A stretch of 64,000 nucleotides of DNA from Cyrtodaria siliqua. Lineage: Eukaryota > Mollusca > Bivalvia > Adapedonta > Hiatellidae. The position numbers and the translations under genes are program-made. Under the pieces are notes generated by a model. The model was not told where the DNA came from. It saw only the letters and a program-made list of their open reading frames with translations, and did no database searches. Where the stretch lies: assembly GCA_037043455.1 (NCBI GenBank), contig JAWPHD010000006.1, forward strand, positions 434,001-498,000, read 5' to 3'. This document shows, in pieces, positions 37,887 to 48,374 of the stretch (position 1 is its first letter; the number at the start of each line of letters is the position of its first letter).

Positions 37887-38104
37887 TATGTTTGATTCCA
37901 TGATATGAACTAATATTGCTTTAATCGTTAGTATATGATAGCAGATGACAAAAAGAGATTCTGGTGAAAGAGGCAAACATGGTGTAGTTATTACACAAAT
38001 GCTACATGTTATGAAAAGTTTTTTGTACTTTTTTTCACAATGAGGACTTGTCGAATCCACGCGTTAATCTGAATCAGATAATCCTGAATTAGTTTACTTC
38101 TAAA

Positions 38105-38220
38105 TATGATATAAGCGTGCTTATGGTAATATTGTATAGGTACTGTACATAGCTACTAAATTTTATGTTATGGGTGATATTGCTAAAAATAGTTACTCTC
38201 TTCAGGCCTCACACCTCTAT
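38105..38220 (+). repeat. Polinton-target repeat, copy 2 (left half)
   Basis: CTTATGGTAATATTGTATAG through TCAGGCCTCACACCTCTAT matches 52620-52722, where the sequence is uninterrupted. It continues across the Polinton at 52394. Confidence 0.9.
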
Positions 38221-38557
38221 AGTAGTAGCATAGATACTGAGAGTACCAGCACAGTTTCCCCATCGCGGGGAACGAGAAAAACTAGTGAAATATGCCAGGG
38301 GGGACTCAGGCGTAACTCTCATTTACACACCAAGATCTAAATGTAAGTCACGCCTAAATCAACCACGACATATTTCATTAGTTTTCTCAAGCACCCCGCG
38401 GGGGAAACTCCGCTGATACTCTCATTATCTATACTACTAATCAATCCGGTTTGCTATTTTAATAACATAACATTTGCAATACTTTAACATAACATTTGCA
38501 ACTCGTTAAGCAAAGTCAGACGGAACCGGGCAGTAGTCTTCATCATCGCTCTGCATA
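38221..38557 (+). repeat. Polinton left TIR (337 bp)
   Basis: Matches 52060-52393 in reverse complement with about 20 differences. The outer 218 bp (38221-38438) are themselves an imperfect palindrome. The inner part has a repeated ACATAACATTTGCAA motif, then the coding end of the coiled-coil gene. Confidence 0.95.
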
Positions 38558-38820
38558 TCATTTTTTACCATGGAGTATTTTATTTTCCTGCACTTTGCTA
38601 TTTTGTATTTCAGTTCAAGAAGCTCTTCTCTGTTTCTATCCAGCTCGCGTTCATAATTATCCATTTCAACCAGCAATCGCCATTTTTTGGTGTCCATAAA
38701 ATCATCACGGACTACCTCATATTCTACTTGGAGTTGCTTACCTCTCATCAATTCTCTTCTACATTTATCTTTTAAATGGTTAAGTTTTCTGCAAACCTTT
38801 TCTAATCTTTGTTTTTCCAT
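38506..38820 (-). CDS. Small coiled-coil protein (unknown)
   Basis: An intact 104-codon gene, ATG preceded directly by TATTATATA. The protein is very rich in Lys, Arg and Glu with heptad-like spacing through residues 1-85, so a long coiled coil is likely; the tail is acidic (QSDDEDYCPVPSDFA). The last 16 codons lie inside the TIR and are therefore duplicated at the other end of the element (52061-52111). It starts 58 bp downstream of the PolB stop and is the outermost gene on this side. No domain recognised; function unknown. Confidence 0.7.
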   Translation of the reverse strand: MEKQRLEKVCRKLNHLKDKCRRELMRGKQLQVEYEVVRDDFMDTKKWRLLVEMDNYERELDRNREELLELKYKIAKCRKIKYSMVKNDMQSDDEDYCPVPSDFA

Positions 38821-38877
38821 TATATAATACTATATATAATTATTTTTAAACCCTTGAATGCTACTTAACTATTACAA

Positions 38878-41800
38878 TTAACTGTATGCTAACGTATCTT
38901 GTCCGTTATCTAGTATGTACCGTTTATCATCATAAGCTGATAAACTTTTTTATTTATTGCTTAGCCGCTTATGTTATGCTTTTGTGATCTAATAACTTTC
39001 ATCTCATGGTGAGCTTCTGTTGCCGTAAACAAAATCTTTTTGTAATCGTCATGTGCTATCTGTTTTTTAACAACACACCTTTTGACACCCTTACATTTCT
39101 TTGTACTAACCTCATTATCTAGCACATACGAATATAGTTTACTTCGCAACCCAACAAATTCAACAATGGGTATTCCACAAGTTTCATCTTTCATCTTGCC
39201 AATAACCTTTATATTATCATTAAAATGAAACTGACTTTTTGGATCATAATCACAATTATCAAACAGTTCTTTATCCTTGTAAAAGTCCGCATACACATCT
39301 TTTGTTTCTATTTCATAACACAAGGAATCGGTATCAGTAAATAATAACTTAGCTTTTCTATCGTATTTGTGTTTGATATAGTTGTAATGGAAATCATACA
39401 TCAAATATTTTGACAAGTCTAAAATACACATGCCAACATAACAAGGACGATTTAAAACTAATCGCTCTTTTATTCTGTTTATGGCAAATAAATTTGCATG
39501 AAACAGTTTACAAGAAATAAATGAAGGTCTTGCTGCATATGTTAAGAGAACCTCCTCGTCGTGAGTCAATTCAACATTAATTCTTTTTCTCAAATTTTTC
39601 CATAGTTTTACCAAAAACTGAATTGTTCATCAGTTTGAAAAAATCCTTTTCAGAATCATTTTTACCAGCTGTTCTCTTGGCAGTATTAAAGTCTATGTAT
39701 GTTTTCAACCACTTTGATTCGTCGAACTGCAGTATTCGGTGTATTTTTGTTACCTTCAATCCAAGCTTTTTATACAATTCTAAGTTTCTAAAATGCACGA
39801 CATACTTTTTTTTATTTTTCAATGTCGTAACAAGTTTATTAACATTACAATGTCCTAAACTAAACGTTTGTTTTAAATGTTTACAATAGTCTGACAATCA
39901 CTCATCTTTTATATTTAAACTTTCCGGGGCGAAAGGATAATCGTTATGCAAGTCATGCAGTTTCTCAGGATACGTAATATCGCACTCAACAATGTAATTT
40001 GATTTTCTTTTTCAAACTTATCAACCCACTTGAAGTTGCCAGTAGGTAACGGTTGACACATAGCCCACCCGTACAAGTTATTAGCATCAAGATATATTAT
40101 GTACTTGTTTTCTTTTTTCTTGTCGTAGTTTTCATATATTTATTGTTAGCCTTTGAATATATATTTGCAATATAACTCGTACCACCTCTTAATCCTTTTT
40201 CCGCAAACAAATATTGATCAATATCAGTTATTAAATCAAGGTGGATACCAATCATCTTAAGGCATGCATCCCAAGCTAAACCAGGACTACTGAAGTAATG
40301 ACAAGGATCTAATTTGTAATAATCAATACACATTTTTCTAAAGTTTTCAAAAACATCTGTCAGCAACAGCACATCAATCGTAATCTGCATCTGAAATGTG
40401 CTCATCATTTAATTGAGAATAAAAGTTATTTTTGCTAGGTAACTTAGTATCCTTGAAGCGTTCAAAACTGTTCATGTAATCATAAGGATAAACACCTTTT
40501 CGTTTTTATTAATTCTAGCTTATCATCAAAGTATTCCTGAGAGGTGTATTGAAACGAAGGGATGTTTTTACTAAATTTTCTAATGATTGAGACATAAACT
40601 GAAAACTGTCAATAAACACCAAACTTTGTCCTAACATAAAAGCCATGTACTTTTCCATGTTATTCGGTACAACATTTATGTTTCGTTTAAACTTCCCGAT
40701 GTGCTGCATTATAAAGTGAGAGTCATATCCTCTCAAGTTATGAAACACAACAGGTATTTTTCTAGTCAACCTGAAATTAATATTACATATGTCATGAGCG
40801 CTTCCTCTATATTTTCCAGTTATATGGCAATGGTCTCTAACTTTTCTGATGGAGTTTTTGTATGCCACTGTATAACCCGCGTCGCCTTTTTTGAGAGTTG
40901 TTGCAAAACCATTACCACAAATATGACATGATTTAGATTTTTGGAATCCAGCTTCTTCTTCCTGTGACATTACTAGATCTTTTTTAAAGTTTGCATTCAT
41001 AGTTTTCTTGCACCACTTTTCTTCTTCTATCATTTTTTCTAAATACGTTACAACTGGTTTTGAATACTGATCATCATAGCAACAAACAACCTTATACCCA
41101 TAACTGCAATCAGTATGCTTTTGATATGCTTCTGTATGTGATTTTTTAGGATTGTTTGATACTGAAGAAATACTTTCGGTTACTGCTTCAAAATCAGCAT
41201 ATATAACAAACGGAACCATAAGCTGCCTGTCGTAGTTTTTAAACTTAACTTTTTCCTCTTTACTTGGCATTTTTATTGCTTGTTTTCCGTTAAGTGAAAG
41301 ACAATCAGGCTCATGCTTTTTTAGCACACGTTCTAATGTAAAGCATTGTAGGCATGATTTATAAAACCATTTTCTTCCATTGTGTGCTGTTTGATTAGAC
41401 ATCAAACTGTTAAAGTCTTTTTATCCATACGTAATGATTTTTTTCTTTTTCAGTGATTAAAAGCATATCACACGATTCTTTTGCTTTATATTTTGGTATG
41501 TACAAAGGGTATACTTGATTATCTTCATACCCAAATATGTTAAAACAAATGTTGTTTTGTTTTTCTATTTTTGGGATTTGTTTGATAGTAACAGGAAATG
41601 TAATTCCTTTGTAATCAAGATCACCAATATGCTTTTTATACTTTGTTGTTCTTTGGGGATTTGTTTCAACAGGGAATTTATAAGCCAAATGACACCATCT
41701 AAAGCACTCGTTATCTTTTTCATTTTTTATATTTATCAATCCTTTTCTAGCATTAGCAAGTTTTTTTGGTAAATCCAAATAAGAGCTACCCCGTAAAGGC

Positions 41801-42205
41801 TTATACTTTATTCGATTTATGTAATGTGCATCTAGTGATTCAATTACCCAACCACTTCCCAACTGAATCCAATTTCCAATTATATTTATAATTTCTTCCT
41901 GTGCTTTGTCTAATGCTTCTGATATTTGATTTTTTGTTTAATATTATTACAGCCTTCGAGGAAAAGTAAGCTGTTTTGTATACAAAATCAAAACCTCCTC
42001 TATCATCCGATACTTGTTTTTTAAAAGTAAGTTTTACATCAATGCTTAATTTAAATCCACCTGTTTTTCTTAGTTCTTGTTTAAGAAAGTTCACAACTCT
42101 TGATTGTGTTTTTTGTAGTTGTCTGAGCGGATCATTACTGACAACATTTACTTTAAAAACCTTGCTATACTGTTTTGGGGATGTTTCAATTTCTCGGATA
42201 CTCAT
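38878..42205 (-). pseudogene. polB: Protein-primed DNA polymerase B, broken
   Basis: Replicates the element. Start MSIREIET at 42205, directly after TTATATA. In order: N-terminal region (42205-41410); Cys-rich and exonuclease region with exo I YADFE and exo II FHNLRGYDSHFI, plus an endonuclease-VII-like DHCHITGKYRG insert (41405-40515); exo III region DVLLLTDVFENFR (near 40375); polymerase motif A DANNLYGWAM (near 40065); motif [11 protein letters not shown] (near 39620); motif C DTDSL (near 39330). Total span about 1,100 codons, normal for Polintons. Frame changes near 41935, 41417, 40515, 40125, 39985, 39605 and 38965, a stop at about 39898 and an apparent deletion before DVLLL (about 40395) make it non-functional. 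Confidence 0.93.
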
Positions 42206-42278
42206 TATATAATATTACATGAGACTATTTCTTTAAGCCCCTATTAATTAATTAATTAATTAATTAAATAACATTCTT
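42206..42278 (-). promoter_or_regulatory. PolB upstream region with TATATAA start motif
   Basis: Read on the minus strand it has GGCTTAAAGAAATAGT, then ATGTAATATTATATAATG, the final ATG being the PolB start. The same two-part arrangement precedes the gene starting at 43411. A simple (ATTA)n run lies at 42243-42266. Confidence 0.5.
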
Positions 42279-43058
42279 TTATATAATATTTTCACCCTCA
42301 TCGGTGTCCTCATCGGCGTCCTCATCGGCGTCTTCATCGGTATCCTCATCGACGTCCTCATCGGCGTCCTCATCGGTAACCTCATAAACATATTCACCGG
42401 TGTCCTCGTTAGTAACCTCATCATCCAAGAGAGCATCTATTTCATTATCCAGAAGAATGTCTAAGTATCTCCGAAAGCATTTTTCCTCCAGAACTCTATT
42501 ATCTATCATCTGACTTATTTGTACATGATATTTGCAGTATCTATCGAAATCAACAGTTTCAAGATCACCTCTAGCTGCCAGGGATTTTATTTTTATCCTG
42601 TATTTGCAATAGTTTATAAACTCGTCTTTATCAAAAACTTCCGCATCAATCATTTCTTTTAAACTTTCGACAAACGTTTCAAAGTCTTCATAACATCCGA
42701 TATCAGTATTAATCACATGAGGTTTTTCTAGATTGCTGATTAGATTATCTCTGAACTACTCAACATTTTCAGACATTACTTTTAATTGTGTTTCATTAAA
42801 AATCTTAATTTCTTTTTCTGCTAGATCTGTGAGAAGCTTAACAGCATCATTGCACTCAATCTCAGTTTTTATTGCCCAATCTTTTTTAAAAGCTGCAATA
42901 TCAACTGACAATCGTTGCATGTGAACTGTCTCAAACTCTTTGATAAGTTCATTTGTCTTGGTTAAAAGAACCTGCTCGTAAGCAGCTACTTTCTCATAAA
43001 CCTTCTGTTCCTCTTCAAAATGTTTTCTTTCTTCTTCCGCATAACTGTAAATACTCAT
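42279..43058 (-). pseudogene. Unknown gene with internal amber codon and acidic repeats
   Basis: One continuous frame of 260 codons from ATG at 43058 (MSIYSYAEEERKHFEE), interrupted once by TAG at 42756-42758. The first 100 codons predict a helical coiled coil. The rest ends in about ten tandem DEDADED/DEDTDED acidic units encoded by repeated TCCTCATCGGCG-type hexamers, a slippage-prone array. No domain recognised. The frame is otherwise open on both sides, so either the stop is a recent mutation or the protein is read through or made in two parts. Confidence 0.55.
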
Positions 43059-43082
43059 ATATTAAAGATTATAATATTTTAA

Positions 43083-43411
43083 TCAACCGTACATAATAAT
43101 TTCAATTCCTTGCTTAAGTAAAATATCATAGTAGGCAATAAAAGAAACATTGTATATTTTTGGTTGGCAACTGGTTGCCTCTGAAATTAGTTTTTTACAA
43201 AAAGCACGCAGTTTGTTTATATCTCCTTTTTTATTTGCCATGACAGTTTTAGTTGTTTTACCATTGTTATGATTCTTTCTGTCAAATCTTGAAAGTTTGA
43301 AAAAATTATTAACTCTTTGTCATGTTTACTCATATCTTCAAAATCAATAGTTTTTGCATGTTCCGTCTGTTCTTTCTTAAAGTTTTTGATTTTCTTTTCT
43401 ATACGTTCCAT
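43083..43411 (-). pseudogene. Small unknown gene, frameshifted
   Basis: ATG at 43411 directly after AATTATATAA, with GGCTTAAAGAAATATT further upstream as at PolB. The frame is lysine-rich and helical (MERIEKKIKNFKKEQTEHA) and ends at 43217. A second open frame overlaps it and continues to a stop at 43083, which suggests one frameshift near 43240. About 108 codons in all; no recognised domain. Confidence 0.45.
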
Positions 43412-43481
43412 TTATATAATTACATAAGATAATATTTCTTTAAGCCTATATTTTAAAAATATAGTTCTATATTATAATATA
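43412..43481. promoter_or_regulatory. Divergent promoter region
   Basis: Seventy bp separate two outward-reading ATGs. Both sides are TATATAA-like right up to the start codon (TATATAA on the left, ATTATAATATA on the right), implying very short 5' leaders. Confidence 0.45.
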
Positions 43482-44009
43482 ATGAATTGCAAATATTATG
43501 AAAGAGTTTTAGATATTATTGATCCCCCTGGGACGTGCATAGATTGTATCTTATTTTACGCAACTAATAAAAAGAAGCTTTGTAAATATTGTACCAGAGC
43601 CAAGCTGTGTTACAAGTGTACTTACGCATGTATACATTGTGACGATACTTGTGAAGTTTCCGATAACGAGCGTGTTTGCCTTAATTGTGGCACTCACAGT
43701 GGCTACAGTCTTATTGCAGGTTACAATTACAGCCGAAAGAAAACTATTTACCACAGAAAGTACCATTTAGATAAATACTTGGCAGAATATGATTTGTCTT
43801 CTAAAAATAGACAAAGATTTGAAGATTTGTTTTACAAAATTGTAAAGATTTTGGATCAAATAGAAGGTCGAAAAAGATCAATCAAATTTGAAATCATTTT
43901 TCAGAAAATATTTAAAATATTAAAAATAGAAAAAGAAACAAAACCGATTAAAACAAAATCAACCAGAGAAAAGTACGATAGGATATGGAAGCAAGTCAGA
44001 CAAGAATAA
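43482..44009 (+). CDS. VLTF3-like zinc-ribbon transcription factor (probable)
   Basis: Intact, 175 codons. Paired Cys motifs run through the first 70 residues (CIDC, CKYC, CYKC, CIHC, CLNCG), followed by YSRKKTIYHRKYHLDKYL. The CxxCG, then Tyr-rich, then YxRxxHLxxYL order is what I associate with poxvirus-type late transcription factor 3 homologues carried by many eukaryotic dsDNA viruses and some Polinton-like elements. The C-terminus is basic. It may drive late genes through the conserved start-site motif. The family call is by pattern only; a generic zinc-ribbon protein is the alternative. Confidence 0.55.
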   Translation: MNCKYYERVLDIIDPPGTCIDCILFYATNKKKLCKYCTRAKLCYKCTYACIHCDDTCEVSDNERVCLNCGTHSGYSLIAGYNYSRKKTIYHRKYHLDKYLAEYDLSSKNRQRFEDLFYKIVKILDQIEGRKRSIKFEIIFQKIFKILKIEKETKPIKTKSTREKYDRIWKQVRQE

Positions 44010-44069
44010 CGACTGAATGCCGTGACCGTTTAACTTGAACAGATGCTCCATAGGAGCATTTCTACTAGC

Positions 44070-44501
44070 TTAATTTCCATTAAGCTTGAACCTTTTCATA
44101 TACATTTCCAGAGGTTCTCTGAAATTATCATTCTTTTGAATTTCTAATATTTTATTAAATACAATCCTAATTATCTCCTCATCATTTTCTAGTCCTGTTG
44201 TTGTTTGTACATATGATAGAAGTTGTTTAAAACTTCTATGATGTGTTTTTAACAAAGTCTTTTTTTCTGCTACTCTTGTTTTACTTGCTAAAACAGCAAC
44301 TATCGGAGGAACTGCGCCAACCACAGCTATGAAAACAGGAATTGCTGGAACTAATGCTAGAATAGCGCCACAACCAATTATTCCACTAACAATTTGTAAT
44401 GTTGTGTTTATAATACCGCACAATTTATAACTGCGTCTGTATGCAGCCACAAGCCGTGTCAAGTGATCAATTAAGTCTTCTTTGTTAGTAATTTGTGCCA
44501 T
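44070..44501 (-). CDS. Two-TM membrane protein (unknown)
   Basis: Intact, 143 codons. Residues 28-76 contain two hydrophobic segments rich in Ile, Val, Ala and Gly (IVSGIIGCGAILALVPAIPV and FIAVVGAVPPIVAVLA) joined by a Pro-containing turn; flanks are charged and helical. A hairpin-type membrane protein is likely, perhaps virion-associated. It starts 10 bp from a 100-bp inverted repeat that occupies its upstream region. Confidence 0.6.
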   Translation of the reverse strand: MAQITNKEDLIDHLTRLVAAYRRSYKLCGIINTTLQIVSGIIGCGAILALVPAIPVFIAVVGAVPPIVAVLASKTRVAEKKTLLKTHHRSFKQLLSYVQTTTGLENDEEIIRIVFNKILEIQKNDNFREPLEMYMKRFKLNGN

Positions 44502-44511
44502 GTATAAGTAA

Positions 44512-44612
44512 TAGATAGAGTCTGGTTTCAGCGAGTTGGCTTATTTAAACACCGAGATGGGCGTAGCCCATCGAGGTGTTTAAATAACCAACGAGCAGAG
44601 ACAGACTCTATC
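44512..44612. repeat. ~100-bp perfect-core inverted repeat
   Basis: Arms start GATAGAGTCTG and end CAGACTCTATC, with long matched stretches (TTATTTAAACACC / GGTGTTTAAATAA) and a centre GATGGGCGTAGCCCATC. It lies immediately upstream of the 44501 start codon and downstream of the long gene at 44801, so it could be an operator, a terminator-like structure or an origin, or a tiny inserted element. Confidence 0.9.
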
Positions 44613-44800
44613 TTTTTTGTAGCATGGTGTACTTAGTAATACTGTGACGTCATAGTGACCGTACTCTAAATTCCAATATCCGGTAGTTGTAGTACGGCAT
44701 AGCCATGCCCCTTTAGTTACCCTAAATTAAACGAATTAATGCTCTGCATTCATCAAAGGAAATGTCACCGACCATGCTACAATTACAGTTAGACAATAAT
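44613..44800. other. Intergenic sequence in Polinton
   Basis: About 190 bp between the inverted repeat and the stop of the long gene; nothing recognised. Confidence 0.5.
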
Positions 44801-46267
44801 TTAATTAAGATATTTAGAAAATAGTTGCTCATGTTCTTTAGATGATATTTTACCTATTTTTAATAATTCATCGATTATGCTAATACCTTTATTTATCAGC
44901 CGTGGTCTATTATTTCCTGATTCGATACTTCCGCATACTAACTCTAGATCATCCATCAAATCTTTGGGACTATTGTAATATTCAACACAACCTCCTAAAA
45001 TCTTTTTGAACTTTGAAGAACCTTTATGAATTGGTAAACGAGATAATGTTGTTAGTTCCTTAAAAGCATTCTGAGACAGTTTTGAATAAGTTTTTTATTA
45101 TTGTAACGCTTTGTTATCAAGTCTATAAAATCGCATCCACTTTCATATCTATCACAACTGCTTCTTCTAGTTTGGCAATAAGTTTGTGATGACCAACAAG
45201 CTTGAGTAAATCAATTTGCAACATTCCATAGTGGCCATCTTTGTCAACTTTATAGGAATTTCTTTTTTGTTGCATCTCTTTGCCAGTCTTTTGTACAGTT
45301 TCACTAGCTGCTCGAATCCGCTCAGGTAACCTCTATATGTAAAAATCCAGAGCATCCGCTTCATGTTTTAATTCATCATGTTCTTTTACAAGCAAGAGCC
45401 TTTTTTTTGCCTGCGGTGCGTGGAGCTCTGGAGTAATATTGCCATTTCACGTTTATATGTGCCGGTTTTCGCATCATCATGCCTCTCTTGGAGTCTTTCT
45501 CTGCTAAGGTTGTGTATTTTTGTCTCTAGACCTCTCATCTTGTGAATCATTTTATTACGCATCTCTTCAGCCCTTTTAATATATTCAGCATAATCAGCAC
45601 TCCCATCAGTAATACCTGGTATTTTAGTTGGTAATGGTAAATTATATTTATCAAGTATGTCTTTATTCATGTCATGATTCAAGTCAATATCATACACCGG
45701 TTTGGGTTCCTTAGGCCTCGCAGCAGGTTCTTCTCCTCATTCCTCTTCTTCTATTTCTTCATCCCCGGGATCAATTGATTTACGTTTCTTTTTGACTGCT
45801 TCAAATAATTCTCCCGTGGATTCGGCTGGTTTTGACCTAAGCACTCTGTCTGAGGCACTTCTTAATTTTGATCTAGACTCAAGCCTCTGCTTTAGTTCCT
45901 CTCTGTGATCAGCCGGCGACACGTGTTTAGGATCTACGGTTTGCTTGGTAGCTGGTTTTTTAACATGTTGTGTTGGCGGTGGTAGTAGAGTTGGTGGCGG
46001 TGGTGGCGGTGGTGGCGGTGGTCCTATAGCTCCGCGATCAGGCGGGGCAAGTAATTGCGGACGTATTGCCTCAGGAAGAATAGCCAACTGTTGGCGTATT
46101 TCTGGAAGGGTAATCAAATGTTCAGCTAGCCGCCTTGTTTGCTCTGCTATTTCGCTAGTTACAGGTTTAAATACTTCTGTGTATAAATCACGACTAGCTC
46201 CTTTTTCTAGTCTTTTTCGGATAACTTTATTCTCGTATTCTTTAAAAAGCTCACTCGCTTTTCGCAT
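44801..46267 (-). pseudogene. Long Pro-rich Polinton protein, broken (unknown)
   Basis: Reads as one gene of about 490 codons in pieces. N-terminal helical part and a poly-Pro run (about ten Pro near 46000) at 46297-45737; in-frame TGA at 45737-45739; same frame continues to about 45386 (YDIDLNHDMNKDILDKYNLP); frameshifts near 45390 and 45120 and a TAG near 45310; the last piece has GSIESGNNRPRLINKGISI and stops at 44801. Proteins with this C-terminal pattern are common in invertebrate Polintons, but I know no function. The first in-frame ATG is at 46267; upstream codons to 46297 lack an ATG. Confidence 0.6.
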
Positions 46268-46388
46268 TTTATCTGCTAATTCTTTCCATTTTAACAAAGA
46301 CAGGTAATAATATAAGTTAGATTAAAATAAGATAAATTAAGATAAGTTAAGACGAGTATTATCCAAGCATTATTATAATGCAAATGAT
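46268..46388. promoter_or_regulatory. Divergent promoter region before the ATPase
   Basis: Tandem TTAGATTAAAATAAGATAAA-like A/T motifs at 46317-46350, then CATTATTATAATG just before the ATPase start. Confidence 0.35.
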
Positions 46389-47012
46389 ATGAAAACAGAA
46401 AACGGTAATTTTAAACAACTATGGGACGTTATGCCAGACTGTTGTTTTAGAATGCTTATATGTGGTAATTCAGGTTCTGGCAAGACAAACATATTAGTTC
46501 ACATGTTGCTGAAACCTTTAGTTTACTACGACAAAATTCACTTGTTTGCTAAAAACTTGGAACAGTCTAAGTATCAGGTCTTGTCACGAAAACTTGAAAA
46601 GATAACAAAAAAGAATAAAATTTCGGTTGAAGATATATTAGAATGTTCAAATGATGAAGTTATCCCTGTGAATGATTTGGATTCTGATACTCAAAAGATA
46701 GTCATTTTCGACGATTATATTTGTGAACGCAATCAAAACGATATTATTAATTATTTCATCCAGGGAAGACACACAAATTGTTGTGTAATTTATTTATCTA
46801 AATCTTATTACAAAACTCCCAAAGACATTCATTTGAACTGTTCTCATTACATCTTTTTTGCAACTCCGATTAATCGCGAGCTGGGTATGCTTTCCAAAGA
46901 ACAAGATGTCAGCAAAGATCAGTACAGAAAAGCGACTGACAAGCAGTACGACTTTCTGTATCTTGACCGTCCTAGAATGTTGGTTAAAAGAAACTTCACT
47001 GGTGAAATTTAA
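46389..47012 (+). CDS. FtsK/HerA-type genome-packaging ATPase
   Basis: Intact, 207 codons, the normal size for Polinton ATPases (A32-like). It pumps element DNA into preformed capsids. Walker A GNSGSGKTN at residues 26-34; Walker B IVIFDDY at residues 104-110; a downstream polar segment with YFIQGRHTNCCVIYLSKSYY fits the sensor region (QGRH). It leads the plus-strand morphogenesis cluster, 18 bp before the fibre-like gene. Confidence 0.93.
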   Translation: MKTENGNFKQLWDVMPDCCFRMLICGNSGSGKTNILVHMLLKPLVYYDKIHLFAKNLEQSKYQVLSRKLEKITKKNKISVEDILECSNDEVIPVNDLDSDTQKIVIFDDYICERNQNDIINYFIQGRHTNCCVIYLSKSYYKTPKDIHLNCSHYIFFATPINRELGMLSKEQDVSKDQYRKATDKQYDFLYLDRPRMLVKRNFTGEI

Positions 47013-47030
47013 TGTAATATATATTATATA

Positions 47031-48354
47031 ATGGGGCTTTTTAATGATCTTGGCGAGGAAGTTACTACTGGCAGTGTTAATATTACAAACTTTGGTATTG
47101 TGCTGTCTGAGTACGTAAAACAAAAACATTTAGTTAATTATCTTCACAAGGGTAAAAACCAGGAAAATGTTTTGAGAAGTGAGCTTAACATGGATAATAA
47201 TAAAAGTATCAATGTTGGTAATCCAGTAAAAGCAGATGATGCAGCAACAAAGCAATTTACTATAAAAAGAGTAGCAAAGATCATACGTGATTATAATATT
47301 GATAAAATTCCAGGTATGATAGGCAATTTGACAGCAGGTATTTATGATAAATTTAGTCAAATACAAACAAAGTTACTAGCAAACCTTGAGAAAATGATTG
47401 AAATTCAAAAGGGATTGAAAGATGAAATAAAACGTTTGAGTGATGCTTTGAAAGAGTTAGAAAAGAAAGATGATGTATTGGAAGAGAGTGAAACTTCAAG
47501 AAATGAAATGAACAAATAAGAATTGGTGTTCAAAATATTAATACACGGATCGAGGGAATCAACAAACAAATGGTTGATAACAATGAACTAGAAACTGCTA
47601 TTGCTGATGCTTCAAAACAAATGAGAACTGCTTTTACTACTGAAATAACTCAAATTAAAATATTAAATGAGCAGATAAACACCAACGTTGCTGATATCAA
47701 CAAAGAATTTGAAGATATCAAAAAGAAAATGGTTGACGGTAAGTCGCTGGAGTCTGCTCTGAACAAACTGGTTGACACTGATAAACTTGAGACTGCACTG
47801 GGCAAACTGGTTAACACTGATAAACTTAACACTGCTATTGATGACGCTTCGAAGCAACTGAAAGCTGCTCAGGATGAAAGAAGCAAAGCTTTTCTTAAAG
47901 AGCATAATCAAAAGTCTGAAAGTCGCCACACAGCAATTCTTGGTATAATTGGTAGGCTGGGAGTAAAAGTAGACTATTTGAGCCGGATTTTACTTGTTGA
48001 ATATACAATAGACGGAATAAGTATTATTCAAGATCGCGTTCGCTAGAAGCGTTAACTCTTGTAGCCAATCCACTTATAAAAGGTGAAGAATACTATAAAA
48101 AATCTCCTCTGGGGTTGCACATTTTTAAGGAGTGCCGTTATGTATTTGAAATAGGTTTTACTTATACAGGAGGAGATGGAGACAGAAATTATCTTTACCC
48201 GATAATAAAACATGACAAATGCATATTAGATGAAACATTTGAATTTTATTTAAAACCATCTAATGTTCTTTTAAGCGCATTTATAGCAGACAACACTACT
48301 ACAGTTTACAATTTTGAAAAATCAAGTTTTAAGCTGTTTTATATAGATGATTAA
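47031..48354 (+). pseudogene. Fibre-like coiled-coil protein, broken
   Basis: The first frame (47031-47519) begins MGLFNDLGEEVTTGSV and contains NMDNNKSINVGNPVKADDAA followed by TKQF; this 'NNxxIxxxxxPxxxxDAATK' pattern is typical of phage and virus tail-fibre repeats. Helical segments with a 13-residue repeat follow (KLVDTDKLETALG / KLVNTDKLNTAID, near 47760-47840). A third frame (to 48354) is non-helical with FTYTGGDGDRNY, possibly a head domain. Frame changes near 47510 and 48040. Probable spike or fibre, by context; about 440 codons in total. Confidence 0.6.
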
Positions 48355-48374
48355 TTTTATCCATCTTATATTAT

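Noticed and set aside
42244..42266. ATTA repeat as a telomere or origin signal
   Set aside because: Simple microsatellite between two genes, with no partner elsewhere.
45945..46307. Gly-rich plus-strand ORF
   Set aside because: Antisense of the poly-Pro stretch of the long Polinton gene.
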